From Ornithodoros turicata (lineage: Eukaryota; Arthropoda; Arachnida; Ixodida; Argasidae): a stretch of 64,000 nt of DNA. The notes under the pieces were generated by a model, which saw nothing but the letters and a program-made list of their open reading frames with translations, made no database searches and had not been told where the DNA came from. The translations under genes were made by a program, and so were the position numbers. The stretch covers positions 27,449,482 to 27,513,481 of the forward strand of contig NC_088205.1 in assembly GCF_037126465.1 (NCBI RefSeq). Direction: 5' to 3'. Below, in pieces: positions 36,286-45,652 of the stretch (position 1 is its first letter; each line of letters begins with the position of its first letter).

Positions 36286-39008
36286 TTAATGAAACAAATG
36301 GGAAAGTAAATGCCTGCGGAAGGCTAGGGGATCTGCGATGTCAACAATGTTCTGTGGGAGTGAGTTCCACTCGGTTTCGGCGAGCGGTATGAAAGAGTAT
36401 CTGAGGGACTCGGTGCGAGAGATAGTACGTGATACTTTCAGACTGTGATCGGTGCGATGAGAAATATACCGGGCCCGAATGATGTATAGCTGACTCAGGG
36501 ATGTAGTGTAGAATAATTTGTGGAATAAGCAGATCCGAAGGTACTTCCTCCTTAATGTCAAAGAGGGAAGACCTAGATTAAGTTTCATTAAGGACACACT
36601 TGATTGAATGGAATAGTCCGATAGGATGAAGCGGACGCACCGGTTCTGGACTGACTCAACAAGTGTTTCCAAATATGACTGATGTGGATCCCATATCGAG
36701 GCTGCATACTCAAACTGAGGTCGAACCAGAGTATTATATGCAATTATTTTAACATTTGAGGGCGCTTGTCTCATGTTGCGTCGAAGGAAAGCAAGTGAGC
36801 AATTGGCCCTCTTACAGATGGCTAAGACATGGTCCTTCCATGAAAGGTTAGATGAAAAGGTAAGGCCCAGTTACTTGCATGATGCGGAAGGGAACAGAAG
36901 ATGATTCGATATAGAGTAGGTAACAGTTACAGGTTGTGCGGAACGGGTGAAACGAACAAATACGCACATCGACAAGCTGAGTTCCATTTGCCTGACTTTG
37001 CACCATTCACCAATTAAGTTATGATCGCGTTGTAATATGACCTGGTCTAATATACTCGATATTGCTCGGTACACCACACAGTCGTCTGCGAAAAGCCGAA
37101 TTTTTGAAGTGATGTTGGTGGGGAGGTCGTTAAAGTATATGAGGAATAATAACGGGCCGAGAACGGTGCCCTGAGGGACACCCGACGTGACAGAACAGAA
37201 GGATGATAAGGTACCATTAACTATCGTGGCTTGTTTACGGCAAGATAGGAACTGTTCGATCCAGGTTAAGAGAGACGGGGGAAGGTTTAAACGAGATAAT
37301 TTATAAAGAAAACCCGTGTGAGATACCTTATCGAACGCCTTTTTGAGGTCGAGGAAGGAAGATAGCGTCTGTCTCCACCCTATTATCCAGGCCAATTTGT
37401 AGGTCATGAACGAAGCTGGCAAGTTGGGTTTCACAAGAGTATTTCTTACGGAATCCGTGTTGGTGTTGATAAAAGAAAGAACGGGCTTCCAAGAATGAAG
37501 AAAGATTTGAATAGATTATGTGTTCAAGAATTTTGGAAGGAACACTTGTCAGAGAAATGGGTCTGTAATTCAATGGTTCACTACGGTCCCCTCCTTTAAA
37601 AATTGGCACAACTCTCCCCAAGCGCCAGTCTAGAGGGACAATGCTGGACAAGAGCGATTGAAAAATGACTGCCAGAAACTCGCTAGATATCATTTTTGTA
37701 CTTTTCAGTAGTTTGGCGTTTATACCGTCAAATCCACAAGCCGAAGATATTTTGAGACCGTCAATTATCTTAGCGATCCCGTTTGCTGAGATTGAGATTT
37801 CGTTCATTGGCGGTAGGATGATTTCTTGGACAGGACGATTTTCACGGATATTACTCGAGATGAACACAGTTGCGAAGCTTTCATTAAATATTTCACAGAT
37901 GGTATTCTCGGGAAGGCTGTTGCCTTCATCGTCACTTAACTGAATTGTTTGAGTGGTACCCGGATTTAACACGTTCCAAAACTTCCGTGGATCTTGTGTC
38001 ATCATTTTGGGTAAGGTGTCCGCGTAAAAGTCCTTTTTCGCTTTCTTAATCGCGAAGGAGCATAGCTTTGCACATGCGCGGTAAGCGGCCAGGCGATCAG
38101 GGTTCGGGTCATGACGAATTCTGCGGAAAAGACGCTTCTTCTTGTTAATTAACCGCCTAGTTGATAGGTTGAACCACGGTGCTGATGGATTGTGTGATAT
38201 AGTGATCGATGGTACATGAGCAGTCACCAGGCCATTCAATAGCTCCTTGAAGACTGACCAGCTCTCCTCCGCTGTTCGGTGCAGAGACCGTTCAGTGAAT
38301 TCCGTTAAACACGAGGCCAATGTAGCGTTAACGACGTCAAAGTTTGCTTTGTTGTACAACTTAATTACTTTACATTTTTTCTTAGGTGGAGGGTGTTCAA
38401 ACTGCATATCTGCACAAACAGTAAGATGGTCACTAAGAGGACACGGTGATGTAAATACGGAATCGAAAAGTTCTGGGTCAGTCGTCAGAATGAGATCCAG
38501 AGTATTATTAGTTGTTGTGGTTATTCTCGTTGGAGATTGCACAATCTGGCTTAAACAAAAAGTGGAGCATAAGTCAAGAAAGTCACGCTCTTCGCGACAA
38601 AAAGAGCTCATGGATGACCAGTCGATACCCGGGTAGTTAAAGTCGCCAACCAGCACAATCTTGTCGTTGGGGTATCGCTGGGTGACCATGTCTAGAGCAC
38701 TGTGCAGAAGGAACTAAAATTTACGAAGTTTGGTGGCCTATAGCAGACACCAATTAATAAACGTGAAAAGCAGCCCTGAACGCACACCCACAACAGTTCA
38801 AGATCAAGTGAAATGTTCACGATATGAGAGTGCAAACAGTCTCCAACTGCGAGAAGGACACCCCTCCTCGCCGGGAAATGCGATCGTTTCTGTAGACTAC
38901 AAAGCCGGGAACATTCGGAAGGAGTTCGTTATCCGTTACATCAGGGGTTAACCACGTTTCGCACAAAGCAATGATATTGCATTGAGATGACATGATTTCA
39001 TCATACAA
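36286..39008 (-). pseudogene. LINE B ORF2 (endonuclease and RT), broken
   Basis: Endonuclease pieces lie at 38817-39008 (IIALCETWLTPDV) and 37328-38689 (VLVGDFNYPGIDW, SDHLTVCADM). RT motifs include NYRPISLTSVPSKILE, FRKKYSCETQL, then FLDLKKAFDKVSH (in a shifted frame near 37350), GVPQGTVLGPLLFLIYFNDL and the catalytic LFADDCVVYR. The thumb and C-terminus are at 36286-36774 (LVRPQFEYAASIWDPHQ). Frame changes at about 38700-38810, 37350 and 36780-36870 make it non-functional. Confidence 0.8.
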
Positions 39009-39092
39009 GCTATCTCGCTTTGGGATAAGACTCCTGACGTTAGAAACTAGAAATGATAATTTTGTGCGTTCCCTGGAGCTTGTCGGGCAGAG

Positions 39093-39990
39093 TTATCTTT
39101 GCACTTCCTTGACTTGGGATAATGTCGTGTCGTACTTGTAGCATTTTTCATTGACAATCAATTTATCATACCGTAGTTTGAAGGGGGCGTTTTGGGGCCT
39201 AGCGAAGGCAAGTAGATGTTTCCTCGAGGAGCGAACAGCTGCAGAGAAATATTCAGAAACAGACGTGTTTGTTTCTCTGAAGCCGGAGCAATGTTTGAGG
39301 ATTTCTTGCTTCGTTTTGTAGGAGGAGACCTTCACGATAATGGGACGCTTTTTTGATGGGTTAAATTTCCCAATGCGATGCGCACGCTCAATGTTGTTCG
39401 GTTCCAGCTGTATTGACAGGTGGGTGGAGCAGGCATCTATAACCAGTTGTACAGAATCACGCCAGGATTCACCCGCGTTATCGTCGAATCCGTAGAATAT
39501 CAGGTTATCCCGACGAGACCTGTCCTCGAGATCGTTTACGCGAGATACGAGTGTTTCAAGTCTTGAATTTATACTAGAAGTTGTTCTTTGGAGGCTGTGA
39601 ACCTCGTTAACAATTGGCTTCAGGGAAGTTAATTCTGATTCTATATTGGTGACCTTTTCGGTCAGTGTTTTAATGGCGGTGTCAGTTACTTTCTGTGAAC
39701 TTTGAAGTTTTTTCAGTTCATTGAGCAGCATAGTCTGTCCTTCTTGAAGATTGTGAAGCGCCAGTAATATCTCGTTATCACTGTCGACCCTCTTAGGAGG
39801 GCCAGGATTCGACTCAACGTCACCGGAACACATTACCATTTGTTCTATCAAGTTAACACACTCGACAGAAGATAGGCTAGTGATACACCTTATGTAAGCC
39901 ACGCACTGTATAAGCGAAAGAAGGCAATGTGGGCACTGCAGCTCCAGAAAGCATCTGTCACTTGTTTTACGGGAGAATTCTAAAAGTGGC
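39093..39990 (-). CDS. LINE B ORF1 with a 2A-like motif and coiled coil
   Basis: The frame is open through the 5' monomers, but the likely protein begins near the VMC of MVMCSGDVESNPGP (about 39800-39840). GDVESNPGP is the canonical 2A-like translational-recoding motif, separating G from the final P. Then comes a heptad-rich region (LLNELKKLQ, TLTEKVTNIESELTSL, INSRLETLVSRVNDLEDR) and a nucleic-acid-binding block RRDNLIFYGFDDN, continuing to KRPIIVKVSSYKTKQEIL. That is typical of an L1-ORF1p/transposase_22-like protein that coats LINE RNA. It ends at 39093, upstream of the ORF2 endonuclease. Confidence 0.8.
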
Positions 39991-40000
39991 CTTCTCACCT

Positions 40001-40620
40001 GCGTGAACAGTAGGGAAGCATTAGTCGAAATCCACATTTCGGAACCGCAGAGCCCACTATGCGCTGTGTGGTGGCTGAGTCCTTTATGAAATCTGTTGGC
40101 ATTCAGTGCTGCCGTTCCGCGGCGAAGACCGACGACAGTAATCGGTGTACTGTGTGGGGTGGCACGTGGATCATCGTTGAAATCACAGAACTTGTTTCCG
40201 GGACTGATGATGTCCTGTAGAACCTGACTGGAAATTGGGTCGGGTGCCGGCTGTTGCGATAGCAGCAATGTACTGAGCATCTGCGTGAACAGTAGGGAAG
40301 CATTAGTCGAAATCCACATTTCGGAACCGCAGAGCCCACTATGCGCTGTGTGGTGGCTGAGTCCTTTATGAAATCTGTTGGCATTCAGTGCTGCCGTTCC
40401 GCGGCGAAGACCGACGACAGTAATCGGTGTACTGTGTGGGGTGGCACGTGGATCATCGTTGAAATCACAGAACTTGTTTCCGGGACTGATGATGTCCTGT
40501 AGAACCTGACTGGAAATTGGGTCGGGTGCCGGCTGTTGCGATAGCAGCAATGTACTGAGCATCTGCGTGAACAGTAGGGAAGCATTAGTCGAAATCTACA
40601 TTTCGGAACCGCACAGCCCA
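40001..40620 (-). repeat. 2.2 tandem copies of a 282-base 5' monomer of LINE B
   Basis: GCGTGAACAGTAGGGAAGCA starts at 40001, 40283 and 40565, giving an exact period of 282 bases. Units 1 and 2 are essentially identical and unit 3 is truncated at 40620. Because 282 is a multiple of three, a reading frame crosses both units, but they more likely act as promoter monomers upstream of ORF1, as in other LINEs with tandem 5' ends. Confidence 0.85.
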
Positions 40621-41015
40621 CTCATATATATAGAGATATATCACGGTTGACGGTTTGATTCAAAGTATTGTCGTGCATGGACCCGAATTATGTACCTGGC
40701 ACCCTTAGAACAGAGCCTGAAATGTGGTCTCCACTCTGTGACATTCACTTACTCCCGAAAGGGACTATTTTTTGTGCCAATGCCTTTACTCCCCAAAAGG
40801 AGTAAAATTACTCTTTTTTTTCTTATAATGTAGGGGGAAGACGTCACACGAGTCCATCACTAATTTTATAGCTACCCGCAAGAGGAACGAGTGGAATGAT
40901 CACCAGTTTTGGTCCTTTGGCCCAAGGGAGCCTATGTAAATGGGCGGGTAAACACTTCTCAATGTGTGGAGGAAATGCTATGCCGCTCCCCCCCCTACAC
41001 GCAAGTAGTATGGGA

Positions 41016-41187
41016 TCAGCTCAAGAAGCCGGCAAGTCACACAGTCATCTGGACGCCATTAATTAGCAATTAGAGCTAATTGGGACCCCCCACAGTAATT
41101 AGGATCATTCAGGGAGTCATTACACTAATTGGGGAGCATCTAAGACGTGTCCAGACCACTGTGTGAGTTGCCGGCTACTTGAGCTGA
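41016..41187. repeat. inverted repeat, 39-base arms
   Basis: TCAGCTCAAGAAGCCGGCAA at 41016 is mirrored by TTGCCGGCTACTTGAGCTGA ending at 41187. The arms continue through CACACAGT and CTGGAC with few mismatches. The loop is AT-rich with repeated TTAATTAG/CTAATT motifs. It may be a tiny foldback MITE or a terminal hairpin. Confidence 0.65.
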
Positions 41188-41960
41188 TAAAAAATAAAAA
41201 ATAGGTAGAAAATAAAATAAAAAGATAGAGATAGAGTGGAGAGAAGGAGTTTAGTTGAAGACAGATGACGGCCATCTTGAAGAAAGCGGTCCGGAACGGC
41301 CGCTGACCGCCGCTGGGCGACGGAGCACAGAGGCAGGTTGCAAAGCATCGCAGCTATGACCACCAGTTCCGGACATCCTGTGACGTCATCATGGCATGTC
41401 TGGGCAAGTTAGGACAGCTCTGGACATGTAAGGAGAAAAACACTCGTAATACAGAGGCTGGGAAAGCAAGAGTATGCAAACTATCAATAGCTAACAAGAA
41501 AATAGAATTAGTTACACAACAAATAATCCCACCACAACAGGAGCGCAGAACGATGCGACTGCTCTATCCGACAGCCAGGCAGAGAACTGACTCGTAATGG
41601 TTTTTTTCTCCTGTATAAAGCCCCGCAGCTGCACCCCCAACGGTTACTTTCTCAACTAATCTCACAACAAAATTATTAAGAATCACACCAGCGCTACTCA
41701 CATTCCCAAGGCAGAAGAAGATAGAAAATGGCGGGGATGCCCGGACAACAGCAACCAGCACCTGACGTGCACCGGCACGAAAATCGCAAACAAAGCGGGA
41801 AGACGTGTCCAGACCACCCTGTGCGTTACGGACAACCTGTGTCCATAAAAAATAAAAAAATAGGTAGAAAATAAAATACAAAGATAGAAATAGAGTGGAG
41901 AGAAACAATTTATTCGAAAATCAACGATGCCGCGGCGAAGAAGCCGCTCCGCAACACCCG
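41135..41960. repeat. pair of ~150-base direct repeats
   Basis: AAGACGTGTCCAGACCAC, AAAATAAAAAATAGGTAGAA and GATAGAGTGGAGAGAA-type blocks occur at 41135-41300 and again, in the same order and orientation, at 41790-41960. The two copies bracket 490 bases of other sequence. Their position at the left edge of the viral-like gene block suggests a link with its terminus. Confidence 0.6.
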
Positions 41961-42781
41961 AGTGACCAGCGCCCGCCATGTTGGTAGTTGGCGACGGGCA
42001 GTTGCAGAGATCGACGACAGGTGGCCACTTAGTTGCAAGTCATCACACCAGATGGCGCCACCATCATAGCTCTAGACGAGAAAGACAGAGAACAAGATAC
42101 TAGCGGCAGGTAAAAATGGCAGCACTGCTAAACATGCTACTGTCTAGGCATGCGAGAGAAAAGGTCTAGCCGCTACTGCTAAAACAGCACGGAGAAAACA
42201 GTACACATCGGGGAAAAAGGCTTACGGGGGCGATCGCCTAGACCTAACCACAGCGTCACAACACTATGCAGCTAACACAAGGCGGGAACCACTGGGCACA
42301 CATCGCTAAACATGCGTCAACACGAACAAAAGGCTTGCTCACCGCAAAACAAGTCTAAACATGCGAGAAAAGGCTTAACACGAGCGCTGTCATATCACTC
42401 GTTGGTTGCCGCTAAACACGTCAAACATGCGAGAAAAGGAGCGCGTCAAATCACTCACCTTTTCCCCCGCGGCGACTGCTCATCAGCCAGGCAGAAACTG
42501 AGCGAGCGCGGACCACCCGAGCATACGTCTGCTTTCTGCGACAGCCAGCCAGAAACTGAGCGAGCGTGGGGAGCGCACGTCTGCTTTCCGCGACAGCCAG
42601 AGAGAAACTGACTGAGGCGACGCGCCGCGGCAGCTATGGATGCGCGCGCGCTCCTAGCGCCCTCTGCGCCGCCCGCGGGTGTTTTCGGTTTCGGCTCTCC
42701 GCTGCGCGCGCGCTCCTGGCGGCGACGGGTGGTTTCTGAGTTTCGGTTTCACTCTCCTTTCTTTGCGCGCGCGTTTATCTG

Positions 42782-42789
42782 TATAAAGG
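42782..42789 (+). promoter_or_regulatory. TATA box TATAAAGG
   Basis: TATAAAGG lies 59 bases upstream of the ATG at 42841, with about 30 bases to a plausible start site in gcgctcgcgtcatcattctg. It is the likely promoter for the first gene of the Polinton-like block. Confidence 0.6.
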
Positions 42790-42840
42790 CAGCGCGCACC
42801 GCGCTCGCGTCATCATTCTGACCGATACGTGGAAAACGCC

Positions 42841-43116
42841 ATGTGTGGTTTATTCTCCTGCGTTTCTCATCGTCGCAAGGAAAAGACAAAAAACGAAGAA
42901 CTTCGCGAATTTATTCGCGGCATCGTGGAGGAGGCCTTTCAAGTCCACCGCCTGGAATGGTTGCCAGCGCGTCAAGAAATGTGTCAGGACAAGATGAAGA
43001 CGCTCGACCGCATCTTAGCGGCGGACAGACTGGCGAAAAAGAAGTCCAACTTTAGCCTGGATAATCTGTATTGGGAACGCAGTTCCGATGTAGAGGAGGA
43101 CGACGACGACGTGTAA
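42841..43116 (+). CDS. small acidic-tailed protein of the Polinton-like element, function unknown
   Basis: A 91-residue frame with ATG at 42841 (MCGLFSCVSHRRKEK) and stop TAA at 43114-43116. It has an N-terminal CGLFSC, a Lys/Arg-rich stretch, a central helical region, and an Asp/Glu tail (VEEDDDDV). I recognise no family. It is intact and precedes the ATPase gene by 70 bases on the same strand. The stop overlaps the polyadenylation hexamer AATAAA (43116-43121), a compact arrangement seen in DNA viruses. It could be a small virion or regulatory protein. Confidence 0.6.
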   Translation: MCGLFSCVSHRRKEKTKNEELREFIRGIVEEAFQVHRLEWLPARQEMCQDKMKTLDRILAADRLAKKKSNFSLDNLYWERSSDVEEDDDDV

Positions 43117-43121
43117 ATAAA
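43116..43121 (+). promoter_or_regulatory. polyadenylation signal overlapping a stop codon
   Basis: gtgTAAATAAAAG: the TAA stop and AATAAA share a base. It marks the end of the first small transcript of the viral-like block. Confidence 0.55.
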
Positions 43122-43186
43122 AGCGATGCATTTCTCTTCGAGTCTCAGTCTCTTCTTTCTCTTCGTGCAACGTGTACGCACGCAAC

Positions 43187-43822
43187 ATGTCTTCCCCCGA
43201 ACCTTTTCGTTTCCGTCATCCTTTTCGCTGTATCTTAAGCGGCCCCTCCATGCGCGGCAAATCTACTTTCGTTGCTAACGTGCTGAGGAACTTGAAGGAC
43301 GTGGTGGACAAGCCTCCGTCACAAATATTCTACGTGCAGAAATATGCTTCGCCGAGCATGCAGGACGAATTCGGGGACTCCGTAAAATTTACCAAGGAGC
43401 TACCGCGAGAGTGGGACACGTCGCGCGCTACGCTGATCGTTGACGACGATCACATGACCGACGCCGGTTCCTTGAAGGAGGTGACCGATCTTTTCATTCG
43501 GGGTTCTCACCACGCCAACGCGTCGATCTTCTTACTCGTTCAAAACATCTTTTTCGACAGTAGCCATTTTAGAACAATATCCTACAATGCCAGTTACGTC
43601 GTCCTGTGGCGCACCGTGCGCAGCGTGCACCAGATGGAACATTTCGGCCAACAGCTATTTGGCAGAAAAAGATTGGAGTATTTTCTGGACGCATATAAAC
43701 AAGCGATGTCGTCGCCCCACGCATATTTACTCGTGGATCTTCACAACTATACGCACGAGGATCACAGGTTGCGTAGCAATATCTTTCCGGGCAAACGTCA
43801 ATATATCTACGCTCCGAAATGA
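43187..43822 (+). CDS. Polinton/adintovirus-type DNA-packaging ATPase
   Basis: A 211-residue frame with ATG at 43187 (MSSPEPFRFRHPF) and TGA at 43820-43822. The Walker A motif GPSMRGKST is near residue 24 and the Walker B TLIVDDD near residue 86; VQNIFF follows as a probable sensor region. This is the FtsK/HerA-type (A32-like) packaging ATPase found in Mavericks/Polintons and related DNA viruses, which drives genome packaging into the capsid. Size fits the family. No break is visible. It is the best preserved gene of the block. Confidence 0.85.
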   Translation: MSSPEPFRFRHPFRCILSGPSMRGKSTFVANVLRNLKDVVDKPPSQIFYVQKYASPSMQDEFGDSVKFTKELPREWDTSRATLIVDDDHMTDAGSLKEVTDLFIRGSHHANASIFLLVQNIFFDSSHFRTISYNASYVVLWRTVRSVHQMEHFGQQLFGRKRLEYFLDAYKQAMSSPHAYLLVDLHNYTHEDHRLRSNIFPGKRQYIYAPK

Positions 43823-43915
43823 ATCTCCGCCCTCACCTCACTTTACTCACAGTACTCTCCACTCTACCCCCTCCGCGCCGTTCGCGACGTCTTGAGACGT
43901 TCGTCCTTGTGCGAC

Positions 43916-44164
43916 ATGAAACACCTCTCCGAAATTTGCCTCAATGTATTGAACGGAAAGGTGGCTCTAGCTCCAGATACCTTCGCGCGTTTGAAGAAGC
44001 ACAAACGCTTTTTTCGACGGCTCGCCTACAAAAAGATTAACAAGAATCCACAACGTTTGAAGCACTATCTGTCTCAGCAGCGAGGACAGGGCGTTCTTTC
44101 GTCGGTGGTTTCTCTCCTGCTTTCCGCCGTGTTGAACCTTTTCGCCAATGGCCAAGAGAATTGA
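43916..44164 (+). CDS. small basic protein with hydrophobic C-terminus (pX-like)
   Basis: An 82-residue frame starting at ATG 43916 (MKHLSEICLNVLNG). The middle is strongly basic (FFRRLAYKKINKN) and the C-terminus is a predicted amphipathic or membrane helix (VLSSVVSLLLSAVLNLF). Genes of this kind, basic then hydrophobic, sit between ATPase and capsid genes in Polintons and adintoviruses and have been compared with adenoviral pX. Assignment rests on position and composition. The stop overlaps the next gene's start region by 17 bases. Confidence 0.6.
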   Translation: MKHLSEICLNVLNGKVALAPDTFARLKKHKRFFRRLAYKKINKNPQRLKHYLSQQRGQGVLSSVVSLLLSAVLNLFANGQEN

Positions 44165-44623
44165 AGTGACCACCTCCTCCTCCATCGGCAACATTCTTTC
44201 CTTGAAGGAGAATGACGACGTCAAAGTGAAACTCATACTGCAAGCACTGTATCGCATACTCAATACGGATTTGACCCCTACGACAATAAAAACAAGGCGT
44301 CCGACGCTACAAATGACTTTGACTATTCGCTCCTCTCTCCAGAGGTGGACGAAGAGGAAGCGGAAAGGGTCGTCTCGGAATTAAAGAAGGTTCTTTCCTG
44401 GGATCGCGAGGGTTGTGTCTCCGTGTCGGGCGAGCCCATCAGACACTCCTCTGTTTACGAACTCGTCAATTATTTGTTGCAACGTAAGACGGGAAAGAAA
44501 CCTTCCTGGTTCCCCAAAGTCTCGAAACTATTGCGTCTGATTTCTCTGCCCAAATCTCGCGAGCCTCAACAGCAGCAGCAGCAGCAAGCCTCCATTGCGT
44601 GGACGACTTATGGAGGGATATGA
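44148..44623 (+). pseudogene. unknown Polinton-element protein, frameshifted
   Basis: The frame starts at 44148 (MAKRIEVTTSSSIGN) and runs in one frame to about 44280. The coherent continuation (acidic VDEEEAERVVSELKKVL, then SVYELVNYLLQRKTGKK and a poly-Gln run near 44570) is in another frame, ending at 44623. One frameshift around 44275-44285 explains this. The protein would be about 158 residues. I do not recognise a family. It is positioned immediately before the integrase. Confidence 0.55.
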
Positions 44624-45652
44624 AAAGCCAGCGGGTGGTTTGGGGTGTGTGGAACGCATAGAAAAGCGCGTCACTTGAGCAAAAAGAAGGCTCTCGCCAT
44701 TCTCAGAAAGCTGGATGCCTACACGCTTCACCATCTGGTCAGAAGAAAGTTTAATAGGAGACGCATCATCGCGCTCAAGATCAACGACGTGTGGCAAATG
44801 GACCTCGCCGACTTTTCAAAATACAAAAGATTCAACGGTGGCTTCCGCTACATTCTCGTGGCAATCGATTCCCTCTCCCGCTTTCTGCGCACCCTCCCGC
44901 TAAAGACGAAGCGCCCTGCCAAAATGAAAAGGGCCATGATAAGACTTTTTTGAGGAGGTAACGTACCTACACGCATCTTTTGCGACAGAGGAGGGGAATT
45001 CTACAACAAGACCGTCAAGGAGTATCTCTCACGAAAGAAGGTACACATGTATTCCACCTTCTCTCCAGTAATCAAAACATCGCAGGCTGAACGCGTGATA
45101 CGCACTTTACGCGACAGAATATTCCGCTATTTTAGAGTAACCGGAAAATACCACTTCCTTTCCGCGCTTCCCAAGATCGTGCGCGACTACAACAACACCA
45201 AACACAGGACTTTGGGCATCAGCCCGTCCGAAGTCACACCCGAAAACGAATTGGAGCTGTTCAATAAGATAAATGGGAAGCCCGTCGTACCCTCCGTGAA
45301 AAAGAAGCTCAATGTGGGGGATAAAGTGAGGGTCCTACTACACAGAAAAGGTTTTCATAAGAGCTCGGAAGGGAGTTGGTCGCCTCAGATTTTCACCGTC
45401 TCCCGCCTGAGAGACACCTCCCCTCCCGTCGTGCACCTGGAAGATTACCGGGGTAAGGAAGTGGACAGATCTTTCTACCTGGAGGAGGTACTCGTCGTAA
45501 CCCGAGACGCCAATCAGCCTTGGCCAGTAACGAAAGTGCTGAGAAAGAAGCAAGTGAACGGTCAGAGCTTCTCCTTGGTTCACTGGTTTGGTTACGACAA
45601 AGAACACGACAGTTGGGTTCCGAGCAGCGACGTGGTTAAGATTGGGAAATGA
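44600..45652 (+). pseudogene. Polinton integrase (retroviral type) with chromodomain, interrupted
   Basis: The N-terminal piece (44645-44953) has DAYTLHHLVRRKF and the first catalytic Asp in QMDLADF. A single in-frame TGA (44951-44953) then interrupts it. The same frame resumes with the second Asp in FCDRGGEFY and the Glu in SQAERVIR, giving a DD~35E spacing. A DNA-binding barrel region follows (VGDKVRVL), then a C-terminal chromodomain-like VHWFGYDKEHDSWVP. This is the rve-type integrase of Mavericks/Polintons, which inserts the linear genome. The true N-terminus is unclear; a frame change around 44620-44660 is likely. The TGA overlaps the next ATG (ATGA at 45649). Confidence 0.8.

Larger units (their letters stand above)
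36075..40640 (-). mobile_element. LINE B: CR1/L2-like non-LTR retrotransposon with tandem 5' monomers
   Basis: On the minus strand: 5' tandem monomers (40001-40620), ORF1 (39093 to about 39990), then ORF2 endonuclease-RT (about 39010-36286). There is no RNase H. The 3' end near 36075 reads TAATAAATATCG, compatible with an AATAAA-like tail. I could not define a target-site duplication. Domain order and RT character (LFADDCVVYR, GVPQGTVLGPLLFLIY) fit the CR1/L2/Jockey branch. Several stops and frameshifts show it is inactive. Confidence 0.8.
25245..40830. mobile_element. TA-flanked MITE split open by two LINEs
   Basis: The left terminus, after TA at 25243-25244, reads CACTCTAAGAAAGAAAGGAG and continues with AGTAAAATGGGGAGTAA. 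The right terminus, before TA at 40831-40832, is the inverse of CATTATAAGAAAAAAAAGAG, also with GGGGAGTAAAG further in. Subtracting LINE A with its nested LTR element (25418-35907 plus one 14-bp duplication) and LINE B (about 36075-40640) leaves roughly 0.5 kb, a normal MITE size. The assignment of the two ends to one element is an inference from termini and arithmetic. Confidence 0.5.
40833..42780. other. left flank / terminal region of the Polinton-like element, no gene seen
   Basis: It contains a 39-base inverted repeat (41016-41187), two direct repeats (below), CRE-like TGACGTCA at about 41383, and GC-rich sequence from 42050 with 2.5 tandem copies of a 52-58-base unit (42484-42620, CAGCCAG..AGAAACTGAGCGAG). 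Polinton terminal inverted repeats are expected about here, but the partner end would be outside the window. Confidence 0.5.

Noticed and set aside
39993..40562. Long N-terminal extension of LINE B ORF1 made of two identical 94-residue blocks
   Set aside because: The repeats are 282-base 5' monomers that happen to stay open; the protein more likely begins near the 2A-like motif.
44571..44590. CAG repeat as a structured or regulatory repeat
   Set aside because: It is a short poly-Gln tract in a decayed viral-type gene, with too few units to be notable.
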